Source: Bradyrhizobium sp. NP1
Lineage (GTDB): Bacteria; Pseudomonadota; Alphaproteobacteria; Rhizobiales; Xanthobacteraceae
Length of the DNA: 64,000 bases
Reading direction: 5' to 3'
Assembly (NCBI RefSeq): GCF_030378205.1
Contig: NZ_CP127385.1
Span: forward strand, 7,170,001-7,234,000
Below are positions 53,454-61,973 of the stretch, piece after piece. A program made the position numbers and the translations under genes. Below the pieces are notes generated by a model, which worked only from the letters and a program-made list of their open reading frames with translations, ran no database searches and was not told where the DNA came from. How positions within the stretch are numbered: position 1 is the first letter of the stretch; every line of letters starts with the position of its first letter.

Positions 53454-54560
53454 ATGCGGGCGATTGTGCTGGCGATCATGGTCACCCAGTTCGGACTTGC
53501 CGCCGTGGCGCGCGCGGAGACCGAACCCGATCGCTCGATCCAGGACGTCCTTCCGCTGTTCGCGAAGAATCACTGCGAGACCGTGAGGGACGCCGCAGAC
53601 CAGTTGTTTTGCGGCGATCCCGAGCTTGGCGCCGCCGCGAGCCGGCTGGGCGACGCGATCGAGGCGCGGCTGAGCCGCATTCCCGACCGCAGGGTCGCGG
53701 TGGAGGAAAACGTCCAGTGGATCCGCGATCGCAATCTGAGCTGCGGAATCTTCGAGAATGAGACGCCGCGCTTCGAGGACATCGAGCCGGTCAAGGCCTG
53801 CCTTGCCAAGGAAACCGAGGAGCGGATCGAAATCCTGCGCAATCCGAACTTCGACTGTCTAGCCGTAAATACCGCCGCCGGCGCCCTGATCTGCAGCGAT
53901 CCATCGCTTGCGCTCGCGGAGGCTGAACTCGACGGCCACGTCATGGCCGCGATCGCCAAGCTGAGCGAGGAAGAGGCGCGCGACGCCTTCGCCGAATATG
54001 CGCGATGGAACAGGGAACGCGACCGCAAATGCGAGCTCGACGGCAAGGATAATGTGCCGCTGCGCGAGCTGGCATCGTCGGAAGGCTGCCTGGCCGACGA
54101 CATCAACCAGAAGACCGCCGAGCTTGTCGCGGCCAGGGACGATCCGAAGAAGGCCTTCGGGCGACGCCTGCGGCCGGCCGCACCCAACGCCGACGCCGTC
54201 GATCTCTGCGTCAGCCAGATCCATGCGGCCAGCGCCTGCGAGAACTTCCTGCGGATCAGCCGCGTGTTCGAGATCGACAAGGAGGTCGCCGAGCAGAGCG
54301 CGCTGGTGACCGCCGAAGTCGAGATGATCGTGCTGCAGCCTTTTGCCGCCTGCAGCACGATCGCATCGAGCTGCACCGGCAGTTGCTGGGACAAGACCGG
54401 CAAGGCTGTCGCCGCCTCGACCGGCCGCGAGAATTTTGCGGTCGCCCATCGGATCAAGGTCGAGAAGGTTTTTGCGTTTCAAAGGAACGAGGCAGGCAGC
54501 TGGCGCTGCGGCGTCAACATGCTGAAGCCCATCGATTTCGGGATCGCGCTCGGCCGGTAG
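53454..54560 (+). CDS. Exported protein with two LprI/DUF1311-like modules
   Basis: From the ATG at 53454 (GGGGAAGG upstream) this is a 368-residue protein with a signal peptide ending ARA-ETEP (near residue 22). Two regions fit the LprI/DUF1311 pattern of a first Cys, then [IL]-C-x-[DP]-P-x-L, and a later W-x(2,3)-R-[DN]-x-x-C: residues about 40-97 (HCETVRDAADQLFCGDPEL...NVQWIRDRNLSC) and about 134-193 (FDCLAVNTAAGALICSDPSL...ARWNRERDRKC). The C-terminal part has further paired cysteines. LprI-type proteins can inhibit lysozyme; that role is not shown here. It follows the LapG-like gene by 151 bp on the same strand. Confidence 0.75.
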   Translation: MRAIVLAIMVTQFGLAAVARAETEPDRSIQDVLPLFAKNHCETVRDAADQLFCGDPELGAAASRLGDAIEARLSRIPDRRVAVEENVQWIRDRNLSCGIFENETPRFEDIEPVKACLAKETEERIEILRNPNFDCLAVNTAAGALICSDPSLALAEAELDGHVMAAIAKLSEEEARDAFAEYARWNRERDRKCELDGKDNVPLRELASSEGCLADDINQKTAELVAARDDPKKAFGRRLRPAAPNADAVDLCVSQIHAASACENFLRISRVFEIDKEVAEQSALVTAEVEMIVLQPFAACSTIASSCTGSCWDKTGKAVAASTGRENFAVAHRIKVEKVFAFQRNEAGSWRCGVNMLKPIDFGIALGR

Positions 54561-54696
54561 CGGCGAGACCGCCGCCGCTGGCTTGACGTTTCGTTTGGCG
54601 AAAAAATGACGGCGGGAATTTTCTCTTGCGTCCATGCGCAGCGCCGGTTCATTGACGCCGTCGTCGCGCGAGGCATACGATCGACTTCCAGATCCG

Positions 54697-54775
54697 TCAG
54701 TGGAGCGGATTTGACGTTCGCTAGTCGCTTTGCCGCGATTCATCGATGCGACCGTCAAATCCAAAGCTCCACTAG
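54697..54775. repeat. Palindromic element E3 (first of a mirror-image pair)
   Basis: The left arm is TCAGTGGAGC-GGATTTGACGTTCGC. The right arm, reverse-complemented, is CTAGTGGAGC-TTT-GGATTTGACGGTCGC. Design, size and TTT bulge on the right arm match E1 at 4566-4642, but the stem sequence differs. The upstream part of this gap (54561-54696) shows nothing recognisable. Confidence 0.9.
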
Positions 54776-54787
54776 AAATAATAATTG

Positions 54788-54862
54788 CGAGTGGTCCTTT
54801 GATTCTAACGTTCGCAAACGTGCTTCCCGGATGGGATGCGAACGTTAGAATCGGACCACTAG
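54788..54862. repeat. Palindromic element E4 (second of a mirror-image pair)
   Basis: The left arm is CGAGTGGTCC-TTT-GATTCTAACGTTCGCA. The right arm, reverse-complemented, is CTAGTGGTCC-GATTCTAACGTTCGCA. The bulge is on the left arm, as in E2. It ends 19 bp before the PQQ dehydrogenase start codon, with a 12-bp AT-rich spacer to E3. Confidence 0.9.
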
Positions 54863-54881
54863 AGATCGCAGGGAGGATGAG

Positions 54882-57056
54882 ATGCCGCACGTCGATGCCG
54901 TCAGCCGCGATTTTCCCGATGCCGCGCCCGGCGGAGCGAGATCCACCCGCCTTGCCGGCTTCGTCTCCATGCTCGGAATTGGCCTCGCTGTCTGCTGCGG
55001 CCCGGCGCTGGCGCAAGAGGCCTCGAAAGGCTCGGCCAACCACATCAAGGCGGTGACCTCGGCCGTCGACGGCGCGATGATCCGCGCCAATACCGCGACC
55101 TCCGACGACTGGCCGACCGTCGGCCTCGACTATGCGGAGACGCGCTTCTCCAAGCTGCACCTGATCAATTCCGACAATGTGCGCGGTCTCGGCCTCGTCT
55201 GGAGCTACAGCCTCGATTCCGCGCGCGGGGTCGAGGCGACGCCGCTCGTCGTCGACGGCATCATGTACCAGACCGCGTCATGGAGCGTGGTGCACGCGAT
55301 CGACGCGCGCACCGGCAGGAAGATCTGGACCTTCGATCCCGGCGTCAATCGCGAGCAGGGCTACAAGGGTTGCTGCGACGTCGTCAACCGTGGCGTCGCG
55401 CTCTACAAGGGCAAGGTGTTCGTCGCCGCCTATGACGGACGGCTGATCGCGCTCGATGCCGCGACTGGCCAAAAGATCTGGGAAAAGGACACGCTGATCG
55501 ATCACGATCACTCCTACACCATCACCGGCGCGCCGCGCGTCTTCAACGGCAAGGTGCTGATCGGCCAAGGCGGCGCCGAATACGGCGCGCGCGGCTACGT
55601 CACCGCCTATGACGCCGAGACCGGCAACCAGGTCTGGCGCTGGTTCACGGTGCCGGGCGATCCGTCGAAGCCGTTCGAGGACGCGTCGATGGAGGCGGCC
55701 GCCAAGACCTGGGATCCCGCCGGCAAATGGTGGCTCAACGGCGGCGGCGGCACGCCGTGGGACACCATCACCTTCGATCCCGAATTGAACATGGTCTATA
55801 TCGGCACCGGCAACGGCGCGCCGTGGAATCGCAATATCCGCAGCCCGTCGGGCGGCGACAACCTCTACCTCGCCTCGATCGTCGCGCTGAACGCCGACAC
55901 CGGCAAATATGTCTGGCACTACCAGGAAACGCCGGGCGACAACTGGGACTACACGTCGACCCAGCCGATGATCCTCGCCGACATCAATATCGACGGCGCG
56001 CCGCGCAAGGTCATCCTGCACGCGCCGAAGAACGGATTCTTCTTCGTCATCGACCGCACCAACGGCAAGTTCATCTCGGCAAAGAACTTCGTCGATGTGA
56101 ACTGGGCCACCGGCTATGACGCGAGCGGCCGGCCGACCGAGGTGCCGGCGGCGCGCGGCGACGAGCCCTACGACGCCGTCCCCGGCCCGTACGGCGCGCA
56201 CAACTGGCATCCGATGTCGTTCAATCCGCAGACCGGTCTGGTCTATCTGCCGGCGCAGAACGTGCCGTTGAACCTGACGCCGGAAAAGAGCTTCACCCAG
56301 AACGCCGCCACGCCCGGCAAATTCGGCGGCACGACGGGGTGGAACGTCGGCTTCGTGCTGAACGGCGAACCGCCGAAGGCGCCGGCCTTCGGCCGCCTGC
56401 TGGCGTGGGACCCGGTGAAACAGAAGGAAGCCTGGCGCGCCGAATATGTCTCGCCCTGGAACGGCGGCACGCTCACGACCGCCGGCAACCTGGTGTTCCA
56501 GGGCACCGCCGACGGGCGCTTCATCGCCTACAACGCCACGACAGGCGAAAAGCTGTGGGAAGCGCCGACCGGGACCGGCGTGGTCGCCGCCCCCGCGACC
56601 TACACGGTCGACGGCGTGCAATATGTCTCGGTCGCGGTCGGCTGGGGCGGCGTGTTCGGCCTCGCCGCGCGCGCAACCGAAACGCAGAGCCCGGGCACGG
56701 TCTACACCTTCGCGCTCGGCGGCAAGGCCGAGCCGCCGGCCTTTGTCAAATACCAGACCGAGGGCCTGCTCGAAGGCGTGCCGTATGACGCCAAGGACGT
56801 GCCGGAGGGCACCGCGCTCTACGTCGCGGCCTGCGCCACCTGCCATGGCGTGCCCGGCGTCGACAAGGGCGGCAATATCCGCAACCTCGGCTATGTGCCG
56901 AAGGAGGAGATCGCGAACCTGAAGGGCATCGTCTTCAACGGGCCGTTCCGCGACAGGGGCATGCCCGACTTCACCGGCAAGCTGAAGGACGAGGACGTGG
57001 TGAAGATCCAGGCCTTCATCCAGGGCACCGCGGACGCGATCCGGCCGAAGAAGTGA
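54882..57056 (+). CDS. PQQ- and haem-dependent alcohol dehydrogenase
   Basis: This 724-residue periplasmic quinohaemoprotein oxidises an alcohol and passes electrons via haem c. A signal peptide ends near ALA-QE (residue 45). The eight-bladed propeller (about 65-620) has the vicinal disulfide C164-C165 (YKGCCDVVNRG) and catalytic D356 (GDNWDYTST). The second Asp of lanthanide enzymes, two residues on, is T358 here, so calcium is the expected metal. The C-terminal cytochrome c domain has C651-x-x-C654-H655 and a likely Met ligand in RGMPDF. GGGAGGATGAG precedes the ATG. No PQQ synthesis gene is nearby. Confidence 0.94.
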   Translation: MPHVDAVSRDFPDAAPGGARSTRLAGFVSMLGIGLAVCCGPALAQEASKGSANHIKAVTSAVDGAMIRANTATSDDWPTVGLDYAETRFSKLHLINSDNVRGLGLVWSYSLDSARGVEATPLVVDGIMYQTASWSVVHAIDARTGRKIWTFDPGVNREQGYKGCCDVVNRGVALYKGKVFVAAYDGRLIALDAATGQKIWEKDTLIDHDHSYTITGAPRVFNGKVLIGQGGAEYGARGYVTAYDAETGNQVWRWFTVPGDPSKPFEDASMEAAAKTWDPAGKWWLNGGGGTPWDTITFDPELNMVYIGTGNGAPWNRNIRSPSGGDNLYLASIVALNADTGKYVWHYQETPGDNWDYTSTQPMILADINIDGAPRKVILHAPKNGFFFVIDRTNGKFISAKNFVDVNWATGYDASGRPTEVPAARGDEPYDAVPGPYGAHNWHPMSFNPQTGLVYLPAQNVPLNLTPEKSFTQNAATPGKFGGTTGWNVGFVLNGEPPKAPAFGRLLAWDPVKQKEAWRAEYVSPWNGGTLTTAGNLVFQGTADGRFIAYNATTGEKLWEAPTGTGVVAAPATYTVDGVQYVSVAVGWGGVFGLAARATETQSPGTVYTFALGGKAEPPAFVKYQTEGLLEGVPYDAKDVPEGTALYVAACATCHGVPGVDKGGNIRNLGYVPKEEIANLKGIVFNGPFRDRGMPDFTGKLKDEDVVKIQAFIQGTADAIRPKK

Positions 57057-57064
57057 CGCGAAGC

Positions 57065-57146
57065 GTCATTCCGGGATGGTGCGCAAGCACCAGACCCGGA
57101 ATCTCGAGGTTCCGCGTTCGATGCTTTCGCATCGCCCCGGAACGAC
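57065..57146. repeat. Bradyrhizobium-type GTCATTCCGGG repeat
   Basis: GTCATTCCGGGATGGTGCG is followed by complementary segments and TTCGATGCTTTCGCATCGCC, ending CCCCGGAACGAC. It is a second copy of the family seen at 21151-21274, again at the convergent ends of two genes. Confidence 0.85.
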
Positions 57147-57161
57147 GACGACACAAAACGA

Positions 57162-57192
57162 AAGGGCTGCGCGAGGCGATCGCGCAGCCCTT
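57162..57192 (-). terminator. Intrinsic terminator of the liv-type operon
   Basis: A perfect 12-bp stem (AAGGGCTGCGCG / CGCGCAGCCCTT) with a 7-nt loop is followed, reading the minus strand, by TTCGTTTTGTG. It lies 34 bp beyond the stop of the substrate-binding protein gene. Confidence 0.85.
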
Positions 57193-57225
57193 GTCTTGAA
57201 TGGCTCCTGCTTTCCGCGACTGCGG

Positions 57226-58425
57226 TCAGAACATCAGATTGTCCTTCACCAGCACCCAGCGGCCCTTCTGCACCTGCTGCACCTGGGTAATGGTGTTGGC
57301 GAGGTGATCGGTCTTGGAGAACTTGGTCGGCGGCGAGCTGAAGATGTCGAGGAACTTGTCGCCGGATTCCAGCGCATCCAGCATCTTCTGGCCGGTCAGG
57401 TCCTTGCCGGCCTTCTGGGTATAGAACGCAAAGGTCTCGATCGCGTTGTAGCCGATGATCGCCTGCGTGTTGGCGTCGGTGCCGAACATCTTCTTGTAGT
57501 TGACGAGCCAGTCCTTGACCTTGCCCTTCGCGGTGTCCTCGTAGGGAATCTCGAAGCCGGACGCGGCGTAGAGACCTTCGACCGCGTCCTTGCCGAGCGC
57601 CGGGACCTCCAGCACGTTGGTCGGCGTAGCACCGAGGAAGGTGACGTCCCAGCCGAGCTTCTTCGCCTCGCCCATCGCGCCGATAGTCTCGCGGATGATG
57701 GTGCCGAGCACGACGAGGTCGCAGCCGTCGGACTTCATCTTGGCGACCTGCGCCGAGAAATCGGAGGCGCCGCGCTTGTAGCTCGTGATCGAGGCCGGCT
57801 GCACCTTCATCGCCTCGAGCTGCTGGGTGAAGCCGTCGAGCACGTTTTTGCCGTACTCGTCGTCCTGGTGCATGATGCAGGGCTTCTTGAAGCCCTTCCA
57901 GTCCATCATGTATTTCAGCGCTGCGCGCGTGCTTTCGACGTAAGGCAGCAGGTTGTTGAACTTCAGCCGCTCCTGCGGCTTGGCCGGATCGAACTTGAAG
58001 GTGAATTCGGCTGCGGTCAGCGGGAACAGCTGCAGCACGCCGGCGTCGAACAGGATGTCCTGTGCGGCGAGCGTCGGCGCCGAGCCCATCGAACCGATCA
58101 TGGCGAAGATCTTGTCGCGCTCGATCAGCTTCTGCGAGGCCAGCACGCCCTTCTTCGGGTCGTAGCCATTGTCTTCCACGATCAGTTTCAGCTTGCGGCC
58201 GTTGACGCCGCCGGCGGCATTGATCTCCTCGACCGCCATCTTCATGCCGTTGGCGACCGGCACGCCCCAGTTCTTGATCGGGCCCGAGAGGTCCTGATGC
58301 GTGCCGATCACGATCTCGTTGGCCGCGATGCCCTCGTTGGTCACCTTGGTCTGGGCCGCAGCCGGCAACTGCGTCAGCGCAACTGCGCCGATCGCAAGGC
58401 CGATGGCCTTCAGCGATATGGACAT
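57226..58425 (-). CDS. livK: Branched-chain amino acid-type ABC substrate-binding protein
   Basis: From the ATG at 58425 (AGGAGGCTTAAGGAA upstream) this is a 399-residue type 1 periplasmic binding protein with a signal peptide ending AAA-QT (about residue 24). The family start IVIGTHQDLSGPIKNWGVPVANGMKMAVEEINAAGGVNGRKLKLIVEDNGYDPKKGVLASQKLI is clear. Proteins of this branch bind not only amino acids but also aromatic or fatty acids. It is the last gene of the operon, downstream of an acyl-CoA ligase, so a carboxylic acid ligand is plausible. Confidence 0.92.
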   Translation of the reverse strand: MSISLKAIGLAIGAVALTQLPAAAQTKVTNEGIAANEIVIGTHQDLSGPIKNWGVPVANGMKMAVEEINAAGGVNGRKLKLIVEDNGYDPKKGVLASQKLIERDKIFAMIGSMGSAPTLAAQDILFDAGVLQLFPLTAAEFTFKFDPAKPQERLKFNNLLPYVESTRAALKYMMDWKGFKKPCIMHQDDEYGKNVLDGFTQQLEAMKVQPASITSYKRGASDFSAQVAKMKSDGCDLVVLGTIIRETIGAMGEAKKLGWDVTFLGATPTNVLEVPALGKDAVEGLYAASGFEIPYEDTAKGKVKDWLVNYKKMFGTDANTQAIIGYNAIETFAFYTQKAGKDLTGQKMLDALESGDKFLDIFSSPPTKFSKTDHLANTITQVQQVQKGRWVLVKDNLMF

Positions 58426-58507
58426 TTCCTTAAGCCTCCTCTTCCCTGCCGGCCCATGTTTTGCTCGCGAAGGATGGGGCCGCCTGCTCCTCCGCCTCAA
58501 TCAGCAC

Positions 58508-60346
58508 TCACGCCACGGCCCGGTCGGCATACATGGCGTCGATCTCGCTGGCATAGCGCCTGTTCACAAAGCTGCGCTTCAGCTTCATGGTCGGCGTCAG
58601 CTCCTCGTCCTCGGGCGTGAGCTGGCGCTCGATCAGGGTGAATCTCTTGATCGTCTCCACACGCGCGAAATTGGCATTCACCGCCTCGATCTCGCGCCAG
58701 ATCAGGTCCTGCACCGCGGGCGCGCGGCACAGGCTCGCATAGTTGGTGAACGGAATGTCGTGATCCTGGGCGAACTTCTCGACATTCTCCTGGTCGATCA
58801 TGATGAGGCAGGTCAAGTACGGTCGCTTGTCGCCGATCACGACGCTGTCGGAGATATAGGGCGAGAATTTGAGCTGGTTCTCGATCTCCGACGGCGTGAT
58901 GTTCTTGCCGCCCGAGGTGATGATGATGTCCTTCATCCGGTCGGTGATCTTGACGAAACCCTCGTTGTCGATGGCGCCGACATCGCCGGTATGCAGCCAT
59001 CCTTTGGTGTCGATGGTCTCGGCGGTCTTCTCCGGCTGGTTGAGATAGCCCAGGAACAGGAATTCGCCGCGGATCAGGATCTCGCCTTTCGGGCAGATCA
59101 TGACCTCGCCCCAGGGCACCGCGGTGCCGACCGAACCGAGCTTGATGCGCTGCTTCGGCATCAAGGTCGCGACCCCGCAATTCTCGGTCTGGCCGTAGAC
59201 CTCGCGCATGTCGAGGCCGAGCGCGAGATACCAGCGGATCAGGTCCGGCGCGATCGGCGCCGCGCCCGTCAGCGCGATCCGGCAGCGGTCGAGCCCGAGC
59301 ATGCGGCGGATGTTGCGGAACACCAGCCAGTAGGCCAGCCGGTCGGCGAGCCGCAATGAGGCCGCCGGCGTACTGCCCTCAAGCCGGCAATCGGCCATGC
59401 GGTAGCCGATGCGGAGCGCGCGCCTGTACATCCAGTTCTGGAACGGCGTTGCGTCCTTCAGCGCGATGGTGACGCCGGAATAGAATTTCTCCCAGACGCG
59501 CGGCACCGCCAGGAAGACGGTCGGCTGCACCTCGCGAAGATTGTCGGGCACGGTTTCCGGGCTTTCGGCAAAATTCATCACCGAGCCGACCGCGACGGAG
59601 ACGTAGTAGCCGCCGACGCGCTCGGCGACGTGGCAGAGCGGCAGGAACACCAGCCGCTCCTCGGCATCGGTCGACGGAATGAGGTCGTTGGCGTGGCGCA
59701 TCTGATGCGTGACGCTGCGGTTGGCGTGCATCGCGCCCTTGGGCGGCCCCGTGGTGCCCGAGGTGTAGACCAGGATGGCGAGATCGTCGGGCCTGCGGCT
59801 CTCGATCATTTCGCTCCACAGCGCCGCGTTGCCGACCATGTGGTTGCGGCCGAGCGCGCTGAATTCGTCGAGCGACATCACCATGGGATCGGAAAAGCCG
59901 CTCAACCCTTCCATGTCGAACACGATGATCTTTTCCAGCGTCGGACAGCGGCCGCGGCAGGCGAGAACCTTGTCGAGCTGCTCCTCGTCCTCGACGAAGA
60001 TCACGCGGGTGGAGGAATCGTTGACCAGATATTCGACCTGCGCGATCGAATCGGTCGGGTAGATGCCGGAGGAGACGCCGCCGGCGCACAGGATGCCCAT
60101 GTCGGCGAACACCCATTCCGGCACCGGATTGGCGATGATGGAGGCGACGTCGCCGGGCCGAAATCCGATCGCGTGCAGCGCGTAGGCGATCTCCTTCGAG
60201 ACCTGCAGCCATTGCCGCCAGCTGGTCGGCTGCCAGATGCCGAACTTCTTCTCGCGGATGGCGGGCCGCTCGCCGCGCTCATCCACCGCACGCAGGAAAC
60301 TCTTCGCGATCGTGTCGGCGACCGTCAGCACCGCCGGCCTCGCCAT
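58508..60346 (-). CDS. Long-chain-type acyl-CoA ligase (AMP-forming)
   Basis: From the ATG at 60346 (GAGGGAGGAAG upstream) this is a 612-residue adenylate-forming enzyme. The P loop is ILVYTSGTTGPPKGAM, the adenine motif EVYGQTENCG, and the hinge/C-terminal part has GWLHTGDVGAIDNEGFVKITDRMKD and KNITPSEIEN; the usual terminal catalytic lysine is probably the K of MKLKRSF. It activates a carboxylic acid to its CoA thioester. The gene lies inside the liv-type operon between livF and livK, so it probably activates the imported substrate in a vectorial manner. Chain length is not determinable by eye. Confidence 0.92.
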   Translation of the reverse strand: MARPAVLTVADTIAKSFLRAVDERGERPAIREKKFGIWQPTSWRQWLQVSKEIAYALHAIGFRPGDVASIIANPVPEWVFADMGILCAGGVSSGIYPTDSIAQVEYLVNDSSTRVIFVEDEEQLDKVLACRGRCPTLEKIIVFDMEGLSGFSDPMVMSLDEFSALGRNHMVGNAALWSEMIESRRPDDLAILVYTSGTTGPPKGAMHANRSVTHQMRHANDLIPSTDAEERLVFLPLCHVAERVGGYYVSVAVGSVMNFAESPETVPDNLREVQPTVFLAVPRVWEKFYSGVTIALKDATPFQNWMYRRALRIGYRMADCRLEGSTPAASLRLADRLAYWLVFRNIRRMLGLDRCRIALTGAAPIAPDLIRWYLALGLDMREVYGQTENCGVATLMPKQRIKLGSVGTAVPWGEVMICPKGEILIRGEFLFLGYLNQPEKTAETIDTKGWLHTGDVGAIDNEGFVKITDRMKDIIITSGGKNITPSEIENQLKFSPYISDSVVIGDKRPYLTCLIMIDQENVEKFAQDHDIPFTNYASLCRAPAVQDLIWREIEAVNANFARVETIKRFTLIERQLTPEDEELTPTMKLKRSFVNRRYASEIDAMYADRAVA

Positions 60347-60423
60347 GACGCTTCCTCCCTCTCGCTGGCCGCTTCCGCCGCGCCGGCTTTTGCCGGTCTG
60401 TGTTGGCGGTGGCGGAAGCCCAT

Positions 60424-61203
60424 TTAACGCCACGTCTTCTTCTTTTTCCAGCGCCGTTCGCCGCGTGCGCCTGCTTCCTTGGCGCCAAGATAGAATTCCT
60501 GGATGTCCTTGGAATGCATCAAACGGTCGCAAGTGTCGTTCATGACCACCCGCCCGATCTCCAGCACATAGCCGTAATGGGCGGTTTCCAGCGCGACCTT
60601 GGCGTTCTGCTCGACCAACAGGATCGACATGCCCTGCTCCTCATTGACGCGCCGGATGATGGCAAAGATCTCCCTGACCAGGATCGGCGACAGCCCGAGC
60701 GAGGGCTCGTCCAGAAGCAGCAGCGTCGGCCGGTTCATCAGCGCACGCCCGATCGCAAGCATCTGCTGCTCGCCGCCGGACAGCTGGCCGGCCGGCTGGT
60801 CGAGCCGCTCCCTCAGGCGCGGGAAATAGCCGTAGACCCGGTCGATATCCTCTGCGACCGCAGCCCGATCTTGCCTCGGATAGGCGCCCATCATCAGGTT
60901 TTCCCGCACGGTGAGGAACGGAAACACCTCGCGTCCTTCCGGCACATGGCTCAAGCCCAGCCGCACGATCCGGTCGGCTTCCATGCGCTGGATCGGTTTG
61001 CCCAGGAACTCGATCGTGCCCTTTTGCGGATCGAGGATGCCGGAAATGGTTTTCAGCACCGTGGTCTTGCCGGCGCCGTTGGCCCCCAGCAGGGTGACGA
61101 TCTGGCCGCGCCTGACCTCGAGGCTGATGCCGCGGATTGCCATGATCGGCCCGTAATAGCTTTCGATGTTGCTGAGCTTCAGGATGACGTCCGAGCTGCC
61201 CAT
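60424..61203 (-). CDS. livF: Branched-chain-type ABC importer ATPase LivF
   Basis: From the ATG at 61203 this is a 259-residue ATPase: Walker A TLLGANGAGKTTVLK, signature LSGGEQQMLAIGRAL, Walker B LLLLDEPSLGLSP and the H-loop region ILLVEQNAKVALE. The LivF N-terminus (LSNIESYYGPIMAIRGISLEV) is clear. The C-terminus is about 25 residues longer than usual and ends in basic residues (RGERRWKKKKTWR). It is 11 bp downstream of livG. Confidence 0.93.
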   Translation of the reverse strand: MGSSDVILKLSNIESYYGPIMAIRGISLEVRRGQIVTLLGANGAGKTTVLKTISGILDPQKGTIEFLGKPIQRMEADRIVRLGLSHVPEGREVFPFLTVRENLMMGAYPRQDRAAVAEDIDRVYGYFPRLRERLDQPAGQLSGGEQQMLAIGRALMNRPTLLLLDEPSLGLSPILVREIFAIIRRVNEEQGMSILLVEQNAKVALETAHYGYVLEIGRVVMNDTCDRLMHSKDIQEFYLGAKEAGARGERRWKKKKTWR

Positions 61204-61214
61204 CGCATCATCCC

Positions 61215-61973
61215 TCAGGTGCCGAGATAGGCGGCGACAACGTCGGGATGCTGCTGCACCTCGGCCGGCGAGCCCATCGCCAGCACCCGCCCGTAGTTCA
61301 GCGCTATCACCCGGTCGGAGACGCGGTTGACCAGCGTCATGTCGTGCTCGACCATCAGCACCGTGATGCCGAGCTCGCTCTTCATGTCGCGGATCCAGAA
61401 CGACATGTCGTCGGTCTCCTCGACATTCAGCCCCGACGAGGGCTCGTCGAGCAGGATCAGCTTCGGCTCGGAGCAGAGCGCACGGGCCAGCTCGATCACC
61501 TTGCGCACGCCGTAGGGCAGTCCCGAGATCAGCTTCTCGCGGTACGGCTCGAGGTCGAGGAATTCGATCACCTGCTCGACGCGCCGGCGATGCTCCTTTT
61601 CCCGGGCGCGCACGGCGGGCAGGAACAGCAGCTCCTGCCACAGCCGCGTGGTCGAATGGCGATGCCGGCCGACCAGGAGGTTGTTGAGCACGGTCGCGTT
61701 CTCGAACAGCTCGATGTTCTGGAAGGTGCGGGCGATGCCGAGCCTGGCGATCTCGTAAGATGGCCGCTGGGTGATGTCCTGATCCTCGAAGAAGATGCGG
61801 CCCGAGGTCGGGCTGTAGATGCGCGAGATCAGGTTGAAGATCGAGCTTTTCCCTGCGCCGTTCGGCCCGATGATCGACAGGATCTCGCCCTTCTCGATCG
61901 CGAAGGAAACCGAATCGACCGCCTTCAGCCCTCCGAAATGCAGCGAAAGGTTTTCGGCGCGGAAATAGCTCAT
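61215..61973 (-). CDS. livG: Branched-chain-type ABC importer ATPase LivG
   Basis: This 252-residue ATPase has Walker A SIIGPNGAGKSSIFN, a LivG-type insertion (LLVGRHRHSTTRLWQELLFLPAVRAREKEHRRRVEQVIEFL) and Walker B LILLDEPSSGLN. The signature region is SGLPYGVRKVIELARAL, in place of LSGGQ, as is usual for LivG. The C-terminus NYGRVLAMGSPAEVQQHPDVVAAYLG is diagnostic. Its start overlaps the livM stop (ATGA, 61970-61973). Confidence 0.94.
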   Translation of the reverse strand: MSYFRAENLSLHFGGLKAVDSVSFAIEKGEILSIIGPNGAGKSSIFNLISRIYSPTSGRIFFEDQDITQRPSYEIARLGIARTFQNIELFENATVLNNLLVGRHRHSTTRLWQELLFLPAVRAREKEHRRRVEQVIEFLDLEPYREKLISGLPYGVRKVIELARALCSEPKLILLDEPSSGLNVEETDDMSFWIRDMKSELGITVLMVEHDMTLVNRVSDRVIALNYGRVLAMGSPAEVQQHPDVVAAYLGT

